A stretch of DNA of 64,000 bases from Nocardiopsis sp. TSRI0078. Its GTDB lineage: Bacteria > Actinomycetota > Actinomycetes > Streptosporangiales > Streptosporangiaceae. Each line of letters starts with the position of its first letter. Position 1 is the stretch's first letter. The position numbers and the translations under genes are program-made. Positions 25,330-35,228 of the stretch are shown here, piece by piece. The notes below the pieces were generated by a model. It made no database searches, had not been told where the DNA came from, and saw only the letters and a list, made by a program, of their open reading frames with translations. The stretch lies in NCBI RefSeq assembly GCF_001905145.1, contig NZ_LWLB01000012.1:248001-312000 (forward strand), read 5' to 3'.

Positions 25330-27015
25330 TCAGACCTCGACCAGGACGGGGATGATCATGGGCCGGCGCCGGTAGGTGTCGTTGACCCAGCGTCCCGTGC
25401 TGCGGCGGATGAGCTGCCGCAGCTGGTGGGGGTCGTTGACCCCGTCCCGCGCCGCCTTGTCCAGGGCGTCCTGGATCCTGTCCACGACGTCGTCGTAGGC
25501 GTCGGCTCCGATGCCGGCGCCCCGGGTGTGGACCTCGGGCTCGCCCAGGATCTTGCCCGTGGTGGAGTCCACCGCCACGACGACGGAGACGAAGCCCTCC
25601 TCGCCGAGGATGCGGCGGTCCTTGAGCGCGGCGTCGGTGACGTCGCCGACCGAGGAGCCGTCCACGTACACGTAACCGGCCTGCACCGCGCCGACGATCT
25701 TGGCGCGGTTCTTGTACAGGTCCACGACCACGCCGTCCTCGGCGATGACGATGCGGTCGTTGGGAACGCCCGTGAGCCTGGCCAGGTCGGCGTGGGCGCG
25801 CATGTGCCGCCACTCGCCGTGCACCGGCATGAAGTTGCGCGGGCGCACCATGTTGAGCACGTACAGCAGCTCGCCCGCGGGCGCGTGCCCGGACACGTGC
25901 ACCAGGGCGTTGCCCTTGTGCACGACCTTGGCGCCCCAGCGGGTCAGCCCGTTGATCACCCGGTTGACCGAGTTCTCGTTGCCGGGGATCAGGGAGGAGG
26001 CGAGCAGGACGGTGTCGCCCTCCTCGATCCGGATCTGGTGGTCCCGGTTGGCCATCCGGCTGAGCGCGGCCATCGGCTCGCCCTGCGAGCCCGTGCAGAT
26101 CATGAGCACCTCGTCCGGGCGCACCTGGTCGAGCTGCTTGACGTCGATGATGGTGTCGCCGGGAACGTTGAGGTAGCCCAGGTCGCGCGCGATGTTCATG
26201 TTGCGGACCATGGAGCGGCCCACGAACGCGATCTTGCGCCCGTGCTGGACGGCGGCGTCGATGACCTGCTGGACGCGGTGCACGTGCGAGGCGAAGCAGG
26301 CCACCACGATGCGCTTCTCGGCCTGCCGGAACACCTTGTCGATGGCCTCGGTCAGGTTGCGCTCGTTGATGATGAAGCCGGGCTGCTCGGCGTTGGTGGA
26401 GTCCGACAGCAGCAGGTCGACGCCCTCGTCACCGAACCGGGCGAAGCCCGCCAGGTCGGTCAGGCGGCCGTCCAGCGGCAGCTGGTCCATCTTGAAGTCG
26501 CCGGTGTGCAGCACCGTTCCGCCCGGGGTGCGGATACCCACGGCGAGCGCGTCCGGGATGGAGTGGTTGACCGCGAAGAACTCCAGGTTGAAGGGGCCGC
26601 ACTCGTGGCGCTCCCCCTCCTCCACCAGGACGGTCTCCGGCTTGATGCGGTGCTCGCCCAGCTTGGCGGTGATCAGCGCCAGGGTGAGCTTGGAGCCGAT
26701 GATCGGGATGTCGGGCCGCTCGCGCAGCAGGAACGGGACACCGCCGATGTGGTCCTCGTGCCCGTGGGTGAGCACGACCGCCTCGACGTCGTCGAGCCGG
26801 TCCCGGATGTGGTCGAAGTCCGGCAGGATCAGGTCGACGCCGGGCTGCTCCTCCTCGGGGAAGAGCACGCCGCAGTCCACGATGAGCAGGCGGCCGCCGT
26901 ACTCGAAGACCGTCATGTTGCGGCCGATCTCGCCGAGGCCGCCCAGGGGGACGACGCGCAGGGCGCCCTCGCCCAGGGGCGGCGGCGGGCCCAGTTCGGG
27001 GTGCGGGTGACTCAT
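25330..27015 (-). CDS. rnj: ribonuclease J
   Basis: Zinc metallo-beta-lactamase/beta-CASP nuclease, 561 residues, acting as 5'-3' exo- and endoribonuclease in mRNA decay and rRNA processing. The metal motif HGHEDH is at residues 84-89; other ligands are in NHSIPDALAV (H-x-I-P-D) and TGDFKMD. The beta-CASP region contains STNAEQPGF, ACFASHVHRVQQV and HVSGHAPAGELL, and the phosphate-sensing C terminus ends IIPVLVEV. ATG 27015 overlaps the dapA stop as ATGA. The dapA-rnj pairing is common in actinobacteria and appears to reflect shared transcription rather than shared function. Confidence 0.94.
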   Translation of the reverse strand: MSHPHPELGPPPPLGEGALRVVPLGGLGEIGRNMTVFEYGGRLLIVDCGVLFPEEEQPGVDLILPDFDHIRDRLDDVEAVVLTHGHEDHIGGVPFLLRERPDIPIIGSKLTLALITAKLGEHRIKPETVLVEEGERHECGPFNLEFFAVNHSIPDALAVGIRTPGGTVLHTGDFKMDQLPLDGRLTDLAGFARFGDEGVDLLLSDSTNAEQPGFIINERNLTEAIDKVFRQAEKRIVVACFASHVHRVQQVIDAAVQHGRKIAFVGRSMVRNMNIARDLGYLNVPGDTIIDVKQLDQVRPDEVLMICTGSQGEPMAALSRMANRDHQIRIEEGDTVLLASSLIPGNENSVNRVINGLTRWGAKVVHKGNALVHVSGHAPAGELLYVLNMVRPRNFMPVHGEWRHMRAHADLARLTGVPNDRIVIAEDGVVVDLYKNRAKIVGAVQAGYVYVDGSSVGDVTDAALKDRRILGEEGFVSVVVAVDSTTGKILGEPEVHTRGAGIGADAYDDVVDRIQDALDKAARDGVNDPHQLRQLIRRSTGRWVNDTYRRRPMIIPVLVEV

Positions 27016-27983
27016 ACGGATCCCTCCGTGAGGCGCTCGACGCGCACGGCGCTGGCGGGGACGGCCTGGTGCGGGGCCAGGCCGATGGGGCCCTTGACGC
27101 CCGCGGCGGCCAGGTCCTCGCGCAGGAGGGCCTGGAGCTCGGACGATGCGTCGGCGAGCGGTGTGCGCACGGGGCCGGACGGCAGCCCGAACAGGTTGAG
27201 GACGGCCTTGGTGGTGATGACGCCCTGGGTGCGGAACATGCCGGTGTAGACCGGGGTGAGGCGGCGGTGGATGGCCAGGGCCTGGCCGACCTCGCCCTTC
27301 TCGAAGGCGTCGATCATGTCGCGCAGGTCGGAGCCGACGATGTGGCCGACGACGCTGACGAACCCGGCGGCGCCGACGGACAGCAGCGGCAGGTTGAGGA
27401 TGTCGGTGCCGCAGTAGAAGGCCAGGTCGGTGCGCTCCATGACCCAGGAGCTGGCGCCGAGGTTGTCCTTGGCGTCCTTGTTGGCCACGATGCGCGGGTG
27501 CTCGGCCAGGCGGACCAGGGTCTCGGAGGCGATCGGCGTCCCGGTGCGGTGCGGGATGTCGTAGAGCATGACCGGCAGGGCGCTCGCGTCGGCGATCGAC
27601 GTGAAGTGCCGGATGAGGCCTTCCTGCGGCGGCTTGTTGTAGTACGGGGTGACCGCCAGCAGGCCGTGCGCCCCCGCCTTCTCGGCCGCCTGGGCCAGCC
27701 TGATGCTGTGGCGGGTGTCGTTGGTACCGACCCCGGCGACGACCGTGGCGCGGTCGCCGACGGCCTCCACGACGGCCCTGAGAAGGCGGTCCTTCTCGTC
27801 GTCGCTGGTCGTGGGCGACTCGCCGGTGGTGCCGCTGATGATGAGTCCGTCGTTGTGCTGCTCGTCGACGAGGTAGGTGGCCAGTCTGGCCGCGCCCTCG
27901 TAGTCGAGCTCCCCGTCTTCGAGCATCGGGGTGACCATCGCGGTCAACATCTTGCCGAACGGGCGGTTCTTTGTGTCCACCAT
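27012..27983 (-). CDS. dapA: 4-hydroxy-tetrahydrodipicolinate synthase
   Basis: First committed enzyme of the diaminopimelate/lysine pathway, condensing pyruvate with aspartate semialdehyde; 323 residues, TIM barrel. Schiff-base Lys169 is in VANKDAKDN, the active-site Tyr pair is at 114-115 (TPYYNKP), and the pyruvate-binding SGTTGES loop is at 50-56. Start at ATG 27983 chosen by homology (MVDTKNRPFGKMLTAMVTPM); no ribosome site is seen, and GTG follows directly. Upstream is a 340-bp non-coding stretch with a leader hairpin. DapB is encoded in the same window at 31.3-32.1 kb but in a separate unit. Confidence 0.93.
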   Translation of the reverse strand: MVDTKNRPFGKMLTAMVTPMLEDGELDYEGAARLATYLVDEQHNDGLIISGTTGESPTTSDDEKDRLLRAVVEAVGDRATVVAGVGTNDTRHSIRLAQAAEKAGAHGLLAVTPYYNKPPQEGLIRHFTSIADASALPVMLYDIPHRTGTPIASETLVRLAEHPRIVANKDAKDNLGASSWVMERTDLAFYCGTDILNLPLLSVGAAGFVSVVGHIVGSDLRDMIDAFEKGEVGQALAIHRRLTPVYTGMFRTQGVITTKAVLNLFGLPSGPVRTPLADASSELQALLREDLAAAGVKGPIGLAPHQAVPASAVRVERLTEGSV

Positions 27984-28323
27984 CGTGTGTGAAAGGCGTG
28001 CGGACCGCCGCCCGCGGGCGGTGGGGTCCGTGGTAGCCCCTCCTCCTCTCGGTGTGCGTCGGCAGCTGTGGATGTCCCGTGTCTTCCGTGCACGGGTGGG
28101 CGGCGCTGCGTGTCCGCCACCGCGACCGGCGTGTACGCGACGGTTGCGGGGAAGATCTGTGGTGCCCCTGGGGGCGCGGGATCGGAGTCCCGCCGGGCCA
28201 CCGTCCTCGTGGGTCGAGGTTGATGGCTCCGAAGCTGTGAACCTACCCGCCCCGGGCCCGTGCCATCCGGCCGGGCCCGGGGTCCGCACGCAGTTCAGGG
28301 CGGACGGGAGGGTGTGGGAAAGG
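27984..28323. other. non-coding stretch upstream of dapA
   Basis: About 340 bp without a supported gene, between dapA and the holin-like gene. It contains a stem-loop at 28001-28030 (6-bp outer stem CGGACC/GGTCCG around the palindrome CCGCCCGCGGGCGG) that would lie in the dapA leader. Several open frames cross it on both strands but none has a plausible start, ribosome site or recognisable product. I see no riboswitch that I can name. Confidence 0.4.
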
Positions 28324-28731
28324 CTAGTCGTCCCCGCGGTCGGGGAGGAACATGCTCAACAGCCAGCTGACGATGGTGACGACGATCGCACCCCAGAAGG
28401 CGGGCCAGAACCCCTCGATGTGGAAGGGCAGGTCGAACAGCCCGGCGATCCAGTTCGTGAGCAGGAGCAGGAGTGCGTTCACCACCAGGCCGATCAGGCC
28501 CAGGGTCAGAGCGTAGAACAGGCACCCGACCGCTTTGACGATCGGTTTGATGACCGCGTTGACCACGCCGAAGATCGCGCCGACGGCGAGGTAGACCAGG
28601 ATCTGGCCGACCGTGTCCTGCGCCGTGACATCGATCCCGTCGATCAGGAAGACCGCCGCCCAAAGGGCGAGCGCGTTCACGATAACTCTGATAATGAGGC
28701 TCACAACGTAGATGTTCCCATGCCGTGGCAA
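28324..28731 (-). CDS. phage holin family (DUF360-like) small membrane protein
   Basis: Membrane protein of 135 residues with four predicted helices (IIRVIVNALALWAAVFLI, ILVYLAVGAIFGVVNAVI, LGLIGLVVNALLLLLTNWIA, GAIVVTIVSWLLSMFL). This is the Phage_holin_4_2 / YvlD-like family, widespread on bacterial chromosomes and of unknown function; despite the family name there is no phage context here. Family members usually begin close to the VSLIIRV segment, so a GTG at about 28704 is an alternative start; neither start has a strong ribosome site. Divergent from the acetyltransferase gene at 28803. Confidence 0.8.
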   Translation of the reverse strand: MPRHGNIYVVSLIIRVIVNALALWAAVFLIDGIDVTAQDTVGQILVYLAVGAIFGVVNAVIKPIVKAVGCLFYALTLGLIGLVVNALLLLLTNWIAGLFDLPFHIEGFWPAFWGAIVVTIVSWLLSMFLPDRGDD

Positions 28732-28802
28732 GGTCCCGAAACTCCGGCGTAGGTGACCTTGCCTTCAGGCGTGTCGCACGCCCCCTCGAAGGAGACCCCG
28801 CC

Positions 28803-29357
28803 GTGTCCAGTGCCCAGTTCGTCCGTCCCGCCCGCGCCTCCGACGTGGACACCGTCGTCGACGTCCAGGTGGCCTCCTGGCGGGCGGTGTACGGGGCACT
28901 GCTGCCCGAGGACGTGGCCGGGGCCCTGGGCGGCGAGGAGGCCCGTGCGCGGTTCCGTGAGCAGTGGACCGCGGCCCTGCAGTCCCCGCCGACCTCCAGG
29001 CACAGGCTGGTGGTGTCCACCGACGAGGTCGGCGGGGTGCGGACGGTGACCGGGTTCGCGGCGTTCGGCCCGGCCGGGGACCCGGACCTGTGGCCCGCCA
29101 CGGACGCGGAGGTGTTCGCCCTGCACGTGGACCCCCCACGGGCGCGCCAGGGACACGGCAGCCGCCTGGTGAACGCGTGCGTGGACCACCTGGTGGACGA
29201 CGGCTTCGACACCGTGCACGTGTGGGTGCCCGAGGCCGACAACGCGCTCCGCGCGTTCTTCGAGGCCTCCGGGTGGCGCCCGGACGGCGCCCGCCGCGAG
29301 ATCGACATGGGCAGGATGCTCCCGATGGTGCGCCTGCACGCGGCGATCTCCCGCTGA
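28803..29357 (+). CDS. GNAT family N-acetyltransferase
   Basis: Acetyltransferase of 184 residues with the full GNAT layout: opening FVRPARASDVDTVVDVQVASW, acetyl-CoA motif ALHVDPPRARQGHGSRLVNA and the C-terminal strand VHVWVPEADNALRAFFEASGW. GTG 28803 is chosen because AAGGAG lies 8 nt upstream; an upstream in-frame ATG at 28725 adds unconserved residues and overlaps the divergent gene. The SW at the end of helix 1 followed by xxVYGxLLP is typical of the large RimI-like subgroup of single-domain acetyltransferases with unknown substrates. Confidence 0.87.
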   Translation: MSSAQFVRPARASDVDTVVDVQVASWRAVYGALLPEDVAGALGGEEARARFREQWTAALQSPPTSRHRLVVSTDEVGGVRTVTGFAAFGPAGDPDLWPATDAEVFALHVDPPRARQGHGSRLVNACVDHLVDDGFDTVHVWVPEADNALRAFFEASGWRPDGARREIDMGRMLPMVRLHAAISR

Positions 29358-29498
29358 GCGGGCCCTCCCGTCCCGGTGTCCGGGCCGGTACGGGTGGACG
29401 CGGGTTGGGGGCCGCCCTGGGCAGGGACTACCTTGGGGTGGTTGTCCCGGCGCGCACCGGATGGTACGCGCCGTCGTCGAGCGGGGAGGGACCGGCGC

Positions 29499-30371
29499 GT
29501 GGCCACGGTCAGTGAATGGGTCTCGGGGCTGCGCCCCCGTACGCTTCCGAACTCCGTCGTGCCGGTGGCGGTCGGCACGGCCCTGGCCTTCGCCCTGGAC
29601 GGATTCGTCTGGTGGAAGGCGCTGCTGGCCCTGGTGGTGTCCATGGCGCTGCAGGTCGGCGTGAACTTCGCCAACGACTACAGCGACGGGGTGAAGGGCA
29701 CCGACACCGAGGAGCGGACGGGGCCGGTCCGGTTGACCGCGACCGGCCTGGCCGCGCCGAGGCAGGTGCTGGCCGCTGCCCTGGGCAGCTTCGCCTTCGC
29801 CGGTGTGGTCGGTCTGGTCCTGGTGGCGGCCTCCTCGTGGTGGCTGCTGCTGGTGGGCGCCCTGGCGATCGCGGCGGCCTGGTACTACACCGGCGGCCGC
29901 GCCCCGTACGGGTACCGGGGCCTGGGCGAGGTCTCGGTGTTCGTGTTCTTCGGCGTGGTGGCCGTGGTGGGCACGGTGTTCGTGCAGCTGGGCTCGGCGC
30001 CGTGGCAGGCGTGGGTGGCGTCGGTGCCGGTGGGGCTGCTGTCCTGCTCGGTACTGGTGATCAACAACCTGCGCGACATCCCGACCGACCGCGGGACCGG
30101 CAAGATCACCCTGGCCGTGCGGCTGGGCGACAGCGGCACCCGCCGCCTGTACGCGGGCGCGGTCGTGGTCGCCTACGCGGCGGCACTGGCGCTGACCCCG
30201 GTGTCCTGGTGGACGCCGCTGGTGCTCCTGTCGGTGCCGCTCGCGGTGCCGCCGCTGCGGCGCGTGCTGGGCGGCCAGGTCGGCCGCGACCTGGTGCTGG
30301 GCCTGGGAGAGACCGGGAAGCTGCAGATGGCCTTCGGCGTGCTGCTCTCGGTCGCGCTGCTGCTGGGCTGA
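29499..30371 (+). CDS. menA: 1,4-dihydroxy-2-naphthoate polyprenyltransferase MenA
   Basis: UbiA-family membrane prenyltransferase, 290 residues, which attaches the isoprenoid tail to 1,4-dihydroxy-2-naphthoate in menaquinone synthesis. The first Asp-rich motif is NFANDYSDGVKGTD (about 49-62) and the second is NLRDIPTDRGTGK (about 190-202). Eight to nine membrane helices are predicted. GTG 29499 has GGGGAGGG 8 nt upstream. No other menaquinone gene is adjacent; the enolase-like gene at 55 kb resembles MenC but lacks its catalytic residues and should not be read as the missing partner. Confidence 0.92.
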   Translation: MATVSEWVSGLRPRTLPNSVVPVAVGTALAFALDGFVWWKALLALVVSMALQVGVNFANDYSDGVKGTDTEERTGPVRLTATGLAAPRQVLAAALGSFAFAGVVGLVLVAASSWWLLLVGALAIAAAWYYTGGRAPYGYRGLGEVSVFVFFGVVAVVGTVFVQLGSAPWQAWVASVPVGLLSCSVLVINNLRDIPTDRGTGKITLAVRLGDSGTRRLYAGAVVVAYAAALALTPVSWWTPLVLLSVPLAVPPLRRVLGGQVGRDLVLGLGETGKLQMAFGVLLSVALLLG

Positions 30372-30529
30372 CGGCGCCGGCTCCCGGGGCCGGGCAGGCT
30401 CCGGGGACTTCCGGCAGTCGGTATCGGGGTGTTCGCCTATGTGTGTCCCCGTGTACCTGGGTAACCTCTCACACCAACAGCCGCCGCCCCCGGACAGGCG
30501 CGTACGACACGGCAGGGAGAGATGACACC

Positions 30530-31213
30530 GTGCCCAGTGAGGACACCGCCCCCGACCCCCTCGAACAGGCTCCGGACCCGCAGGCGTGGGCTGAGCGCTC
30601 GGCCCGACAGGCCGCCGCCTTCGACGCGATCGGGGAACGCTACGACGAGGCGTTCCCCAGGAAGGAGGGGCAGGAGGACCGGGTACGGCGACTGCTGGAC
30701 CTCCTACCGCCCGGCGCCCACGTACTCGACCTGGGGTCGGGTACGGGCGTGCCCACGACCAGACAGCTGGTGGCCGCCGGAGCTCGGGTCACCGGCTACG
30801 AGATCTCCGGACGGATGATCGAGATCGCCCGCCGGAACGTGCCGGAGGCGACGTTCGTCCAGGCCGACATCCTCGACCTGGAGCCGGCGGAGGCCTCCTA
30901 CGACGCCATCGTGGCGTTCTTCTCCCTGCTGTGCCTGCCCAAGGCGCGCATCCCCGAGGCGCTGAGCCGTATCCGCGCCTCACTGGCGCCGGGCGGGCTG
31001 CTGTGCCTGTCCATGGTGGAGGCCGACCTGGACGACACCGCGATCCCGTTCCTGGGCTCCGACATCCGGGTGTCGGGCTACCCGCGCGAGGAGCTGCGCC
31101 GGGTGGTGGAGGGTGCCGGGCTGGTCGTGGAGGACGAGCGCGTCGTCTCCTACGAGCCCGAGGGCGCCCGGCCCGAGGTCCAGGTGTTCCTCACCTGCCG
31201 CCGCGGCGCCTAG
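30530..31213 (+). CDS. class I SAM-dependent methyltransferase
   Basis: Soluble methyltransferase of 227 residues. SAM-binding motif I is VLDLGSGTGVPT (about 65-76), followed by the acidic residue after beta-2 (GYEIS), motif post-II QADILDLEPAEA and motif III-like FFSLLCLPKARIPEAL…LAPGG. GTG 30530 is chosen for the AGGGAGAG site 8 nt upstream. About 35 N-terminal residues are acidic and Pro-rich. It follows menA by 158 bp, but it lacks the MenG/UbiE signature, so involvement in quinone methylation is not supported; substrate unknown. Confidence 0.88.
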   Translation: MPSEDTAPDPLEQAPDPQAWAERSARQAAAFDAIGERYDEAFPRKEGQEDRVRRLLDLLPPGAHVLDLGSGTGVPTTRQLVAAGARVTGYEISGRMIEIARRNVPEATFVQADILDLEPAEASYDAIVAFFSLLCLPKARIPEALSRIRASLAPGGLLCLSMVEADLDDTAIPFLGSDIRVSGYPREELRRVVEGAGLVVEDERVVSYEPEGARPEVQVFLTCRRGA

Positions 31214-31235
31214 CACGCGGACGGAGCGGGCGCCG

Positions 31236-31268
31236 CGGGGCCGCGTCCCGGACCGGGACGCGGCCCCG
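31236..31268. terminator. near-perfect palindrome between convergent genes
   Basis: The 33-nt element consists of two 16-nt arms (CGGGGCCGCGTCCCGG and its exact complement) around one central base, so the real stem has about 15 bp with a 3-nt loop. It lies between the converging methyltransferase and dapB genes and looks like a bidirectional terminator. Confidence 0.65.
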
Positions 31269-31328
31269 CTCACGCGCGCGGTGCCTGCGCCGTGGCCGGA
31301 AGGCGCGCCGCCGGCGGCGACGCGAGCG

Positions 31329-33075
<1,747 letters not shown>

Positions 33076-33144
33076 GGTGCCTCCTGCGCTTCGGGCCCGG
33101 GGCCCGGTACGGGTGCGGTGTACGGAGGGTGGGCGGGCCTCCCC

Positions 33145-33882
33145 TCAGCCCAGTGGATGGATCTCGGTGCTCTCCGCCGTGGCCACGACCACCGAGTCCT
33201 CGGGGACCTCGTGCCAGCCGGGCGCGTCGTCGAAGGGCTCGGACGCGAGGAATACCCCTCCGCCGGGCTCGCGCAGGGTGAACAGGGTGTCCCCCGCGGC
33301 CGTGCCGACGAGTGCCTCTCCGTCACTGGCCAGCAGGTTGTAGCGGCCCCCGGAGTGCTCACGGGCCTGGCGGACCACGCCGGCCAGGGTTCCGGCCAGG
33401 TCGCCCGACGCCCGCCACAGCCGCACGGTGTGCGCGAACAGGGGCGCGGAGTCCAGCGCGGCACGTGCGTCCAGCACCCCTCCGGGCGGAGGCGAGGAGA
33501 AGGCCGCGGCGAGCGCCTCGTCGTCCTTGACCGCGCCGTTGTGGCTGAACAGCAGCCGGTCGGCCCGGAAGGGCTGGGCACCCGACTCCTCGGAGCCGAA
33601 CCCGGGGGTGGCGTCGCGGACGGCGGCCACCACGCACCCGGAGGTGATGGCGCGGGCGGCGTCGGCGAAGGAGGCGTCGCCCCACATGGGCATGGCCCGG
33701 CGGTAGCGCAGCGGTCCGGCGTCCGCCCGGGGGTACCAGCCGACGCCGAACCCGTCGGCGTTGACGGTGCCGTACCGCTGCATGCGCGGCGCCCAGGCCT
33801 GGACGTACAGCGAGTGGGGCGCCGCGTACAGCAGATCGTGCACCGTACGCGGCGGCCCCAGGTAGGCGAGGTGGCGGCACAT
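33145..33882 (-). CDS. egtC: gamma-glutamyl hercynylcysteine sulfoxide hydrolase EgtC
   Basis: Class II glutamine amidotransferase-fold hydrolase of 245 residues that removes glutamate from gamma-glutamyl hercynylcysteine sulfoxide. The start Met-Cys-Arg-His places the N-terminal nucleophile Cys at position 2, after Met removal; GTVNADGFGVGWY and LLFSHNGAVKD are the conserved Ntn substrate-binding segments. The ATG at 33882 overlaps the egtB stop by one base (TGATG), an arrangement that couples translation. Presence of EgtC means this organism uses the gamma-glutamylcysteine route, in agreement with egtA upstream. Confidence 0.93.
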   Translation of the reverse strand: MCRHLAYLGPPRTVHDLLYAAPHSLYVQAWAPRMQRYGTVNADGFGVGWYPRADAGPLRYRRAMPMWGDASFADAARAITSGCVVAAVRDATPGFGSEESGAQPFRADRLLFSHNGAVKDDEALAAAFSSPPPGGVLDARAALDSAPLFAHTVRLWRASGDLAGTLAGVVRQAREHSGGRYNLLASDGEALVGTAAGDTLFTLREPGGGVFLASEPFDDAPGWHEVPEDSVVVATAESTEIHPLG

Positions 33883-35228
33883 CAGGCGGGTTCCGCGTCG
33901 CGTGCGCAGCGGAACCCGCTGAAGATCTGCCGCCGGAGCGGGTGGTCCCAGTTGCGGAAGGTGGACCGGGCGGCGGTGGGGTGGGTGGCCCAGGAGCCGC
34001 CGCGCAGCACCTTGTACCCGTCGTCGAAGAACACCTCCGAGTACTCGCGGTACGGGAAGGCCCAAAACCCCGGGTAGCCGGTGAAGGTGGTGGAGGTCCA
34101 CTCCCACACGTCGCCGACCAGCTGCTGCACGCCCAGCGGGGAGGCGCCTTCGGGGTGGCTCCCGGCCGGGGCCGGTCCGAGCCTGCGCCGGCCCAGGTTG
34201 GCGTGGCGGGGCCCGGGTTCGGTGTCCCCCCACGGGTAGCGGCGGGAGCAGCCGGTGCGCGGGTCGAAGCGGGCGGCCTTCTCCCACTCGGGTTCGCTCG
34301 GCAGCCGTTTGCCCGCCCATGCGGCGTAGGCCTGCGCCTCGTGGAAGCTGACGTGCTGGACGGGTTCGTCGTCGGGCACCATCTCGCGGCGGCCGAACCT
34401 GCGGCGGGACCACCCCTCGCCCTCGCGGGTCCAGAAGGCCGGGGAGGTGGCGCCCCTCTCCTCCCGCCACTCCCATCCCTCGCGGGTCCACCAGCGGCGG
34501 TCCTGGTAGCCGCCGTCGTCCATGAACTCCTGGTAGGCGGCGTTGGTGACGGGCGCGGTGTCGATCCAGTAGGGGCCCAGGTCGACGGTGCGGGCCGGGC
34601 GCTCGTTGTCGTAGGCCCAGGGGTCGTCGTCGGTGCCCATGGTGAACTCGCCCTCGGGCACGAGCACCTCCTTGCGGGCGGGCGGGCGCAGCGCGGCCAC
34701 GTCGGCGGTGTCCTCCAGCAGGACGGGCGCGCCCTTGCGGAGCTGGTGGGTGGCGAGCATGGTCTCGCCGTGCTGGTGCTCGTGCTGGATGACCAGGTGG
34801 TAGACGAGTCCCGCCTCCAGCAGGGAGAGCCTGTCGTCGGGGGCGCCGCGCGGTCCGGGCACGCCGAGGTCGACCGAGTCCAGGACGTCGAGCACCTCCC
34901 TGCGCACCCGCTCGTTGTACTCGCGGGCCTCCTCCGGGCGCAGCAGCGGCAGGCTGACGCGTTCGGCGCGCGCGTTCTCGAAGGCGTCGTAGAGGCCGTC
35001 GATGTCGGGGCGCAGCGCCTCGCGCTCCCCGGCCGCCCTCAGCAGCCACTGCTCCTCGTAGTTGCCGACGTGCGCAAGGTCCCACACCAGCGGCGACATC
35101 AGGGGCGAGTGCTGGGCGAGCAGCTCCTCCTCGTCGAGGGCGTCGAGCGTCAGCCCGTTGCTGCTGTGCCTGCTGCGTTCGAGTTCGGCTGCGATGCGCT
35201 CCTTGGCGCGCTCCTGTGCGTGGTTCAC
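33882..35228 (-). CDS. egtB: hercynine oxygenase EgtB (sulfoxide synthase)
   Basis: Non-haem iron enzyme of 448 residues that joins gamma-glutamylcysteine to hercynine with oxygen. N-terminal DinB-like domain has the iron ligands His53 (LAHVGN) and His149/His153 (QHEHQHGE); the C-terminal formylglycine-generating-enzyme-like domain begins near 190 (EVLVPEGEFTMGTDDD) and ends with YKVLRGGSWATHP and NWDHPLRRQIFSGFRCAR. GTG 35228 overlaps the egtA stop as GTGA. Sequence gives the normal family length. Confidence 0.94.
   Translation of the reverse strand: MNHAQERAKERIAAELERSRHSSNGLTLDALDEEELLAQHSPLMSPLVWDLAHVGNYEEQWLLRAAGEREALRPDIDGLYDAFENARAERVSLPLLRPEEAREYNERVRREVLDVLDSVDLGVPGPRGAPDDRLSLLEAGLVYHLVIQHEHQHGETMLATHQLRKGAPVLLEDTADVAALRPPARKEVLVPEGEFTMGTDDDPWAYDNERPARTVDLGPYWIDTAPVTNAAYQEFMDDGGYQDRRWWTREGWEWREERGATSPAFWTREGEGWSRRRFGRREMVPDDEPVQHVSFHEAQAYAAWAGKRLPSEPEWEKAARFDPRTGCSRRYPWGDTEPGPRHANLGRRRLGPAPAGSHPEGASPLGVQQLVGDVWEWTSTTFTGYPGFWAFPYREYSEVFFDDGYKVLRGGSWATHPTAARSTFRNWDHPLRRQIFSGFRCARDAEPA

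Noticed and set aside
28052-28240. A 62-codon gene upstream of dapA
   Set aside because: Cys/Arg/Gly-rich translation without a ribosome site or homologue-like features; probably chance frame in the leader region.
28324-28731. Prophage remnant, from the phage-holin family name
   Set aside because: The family is chromosomal and common in actinobacteria; no phage gene or attachment site is near.
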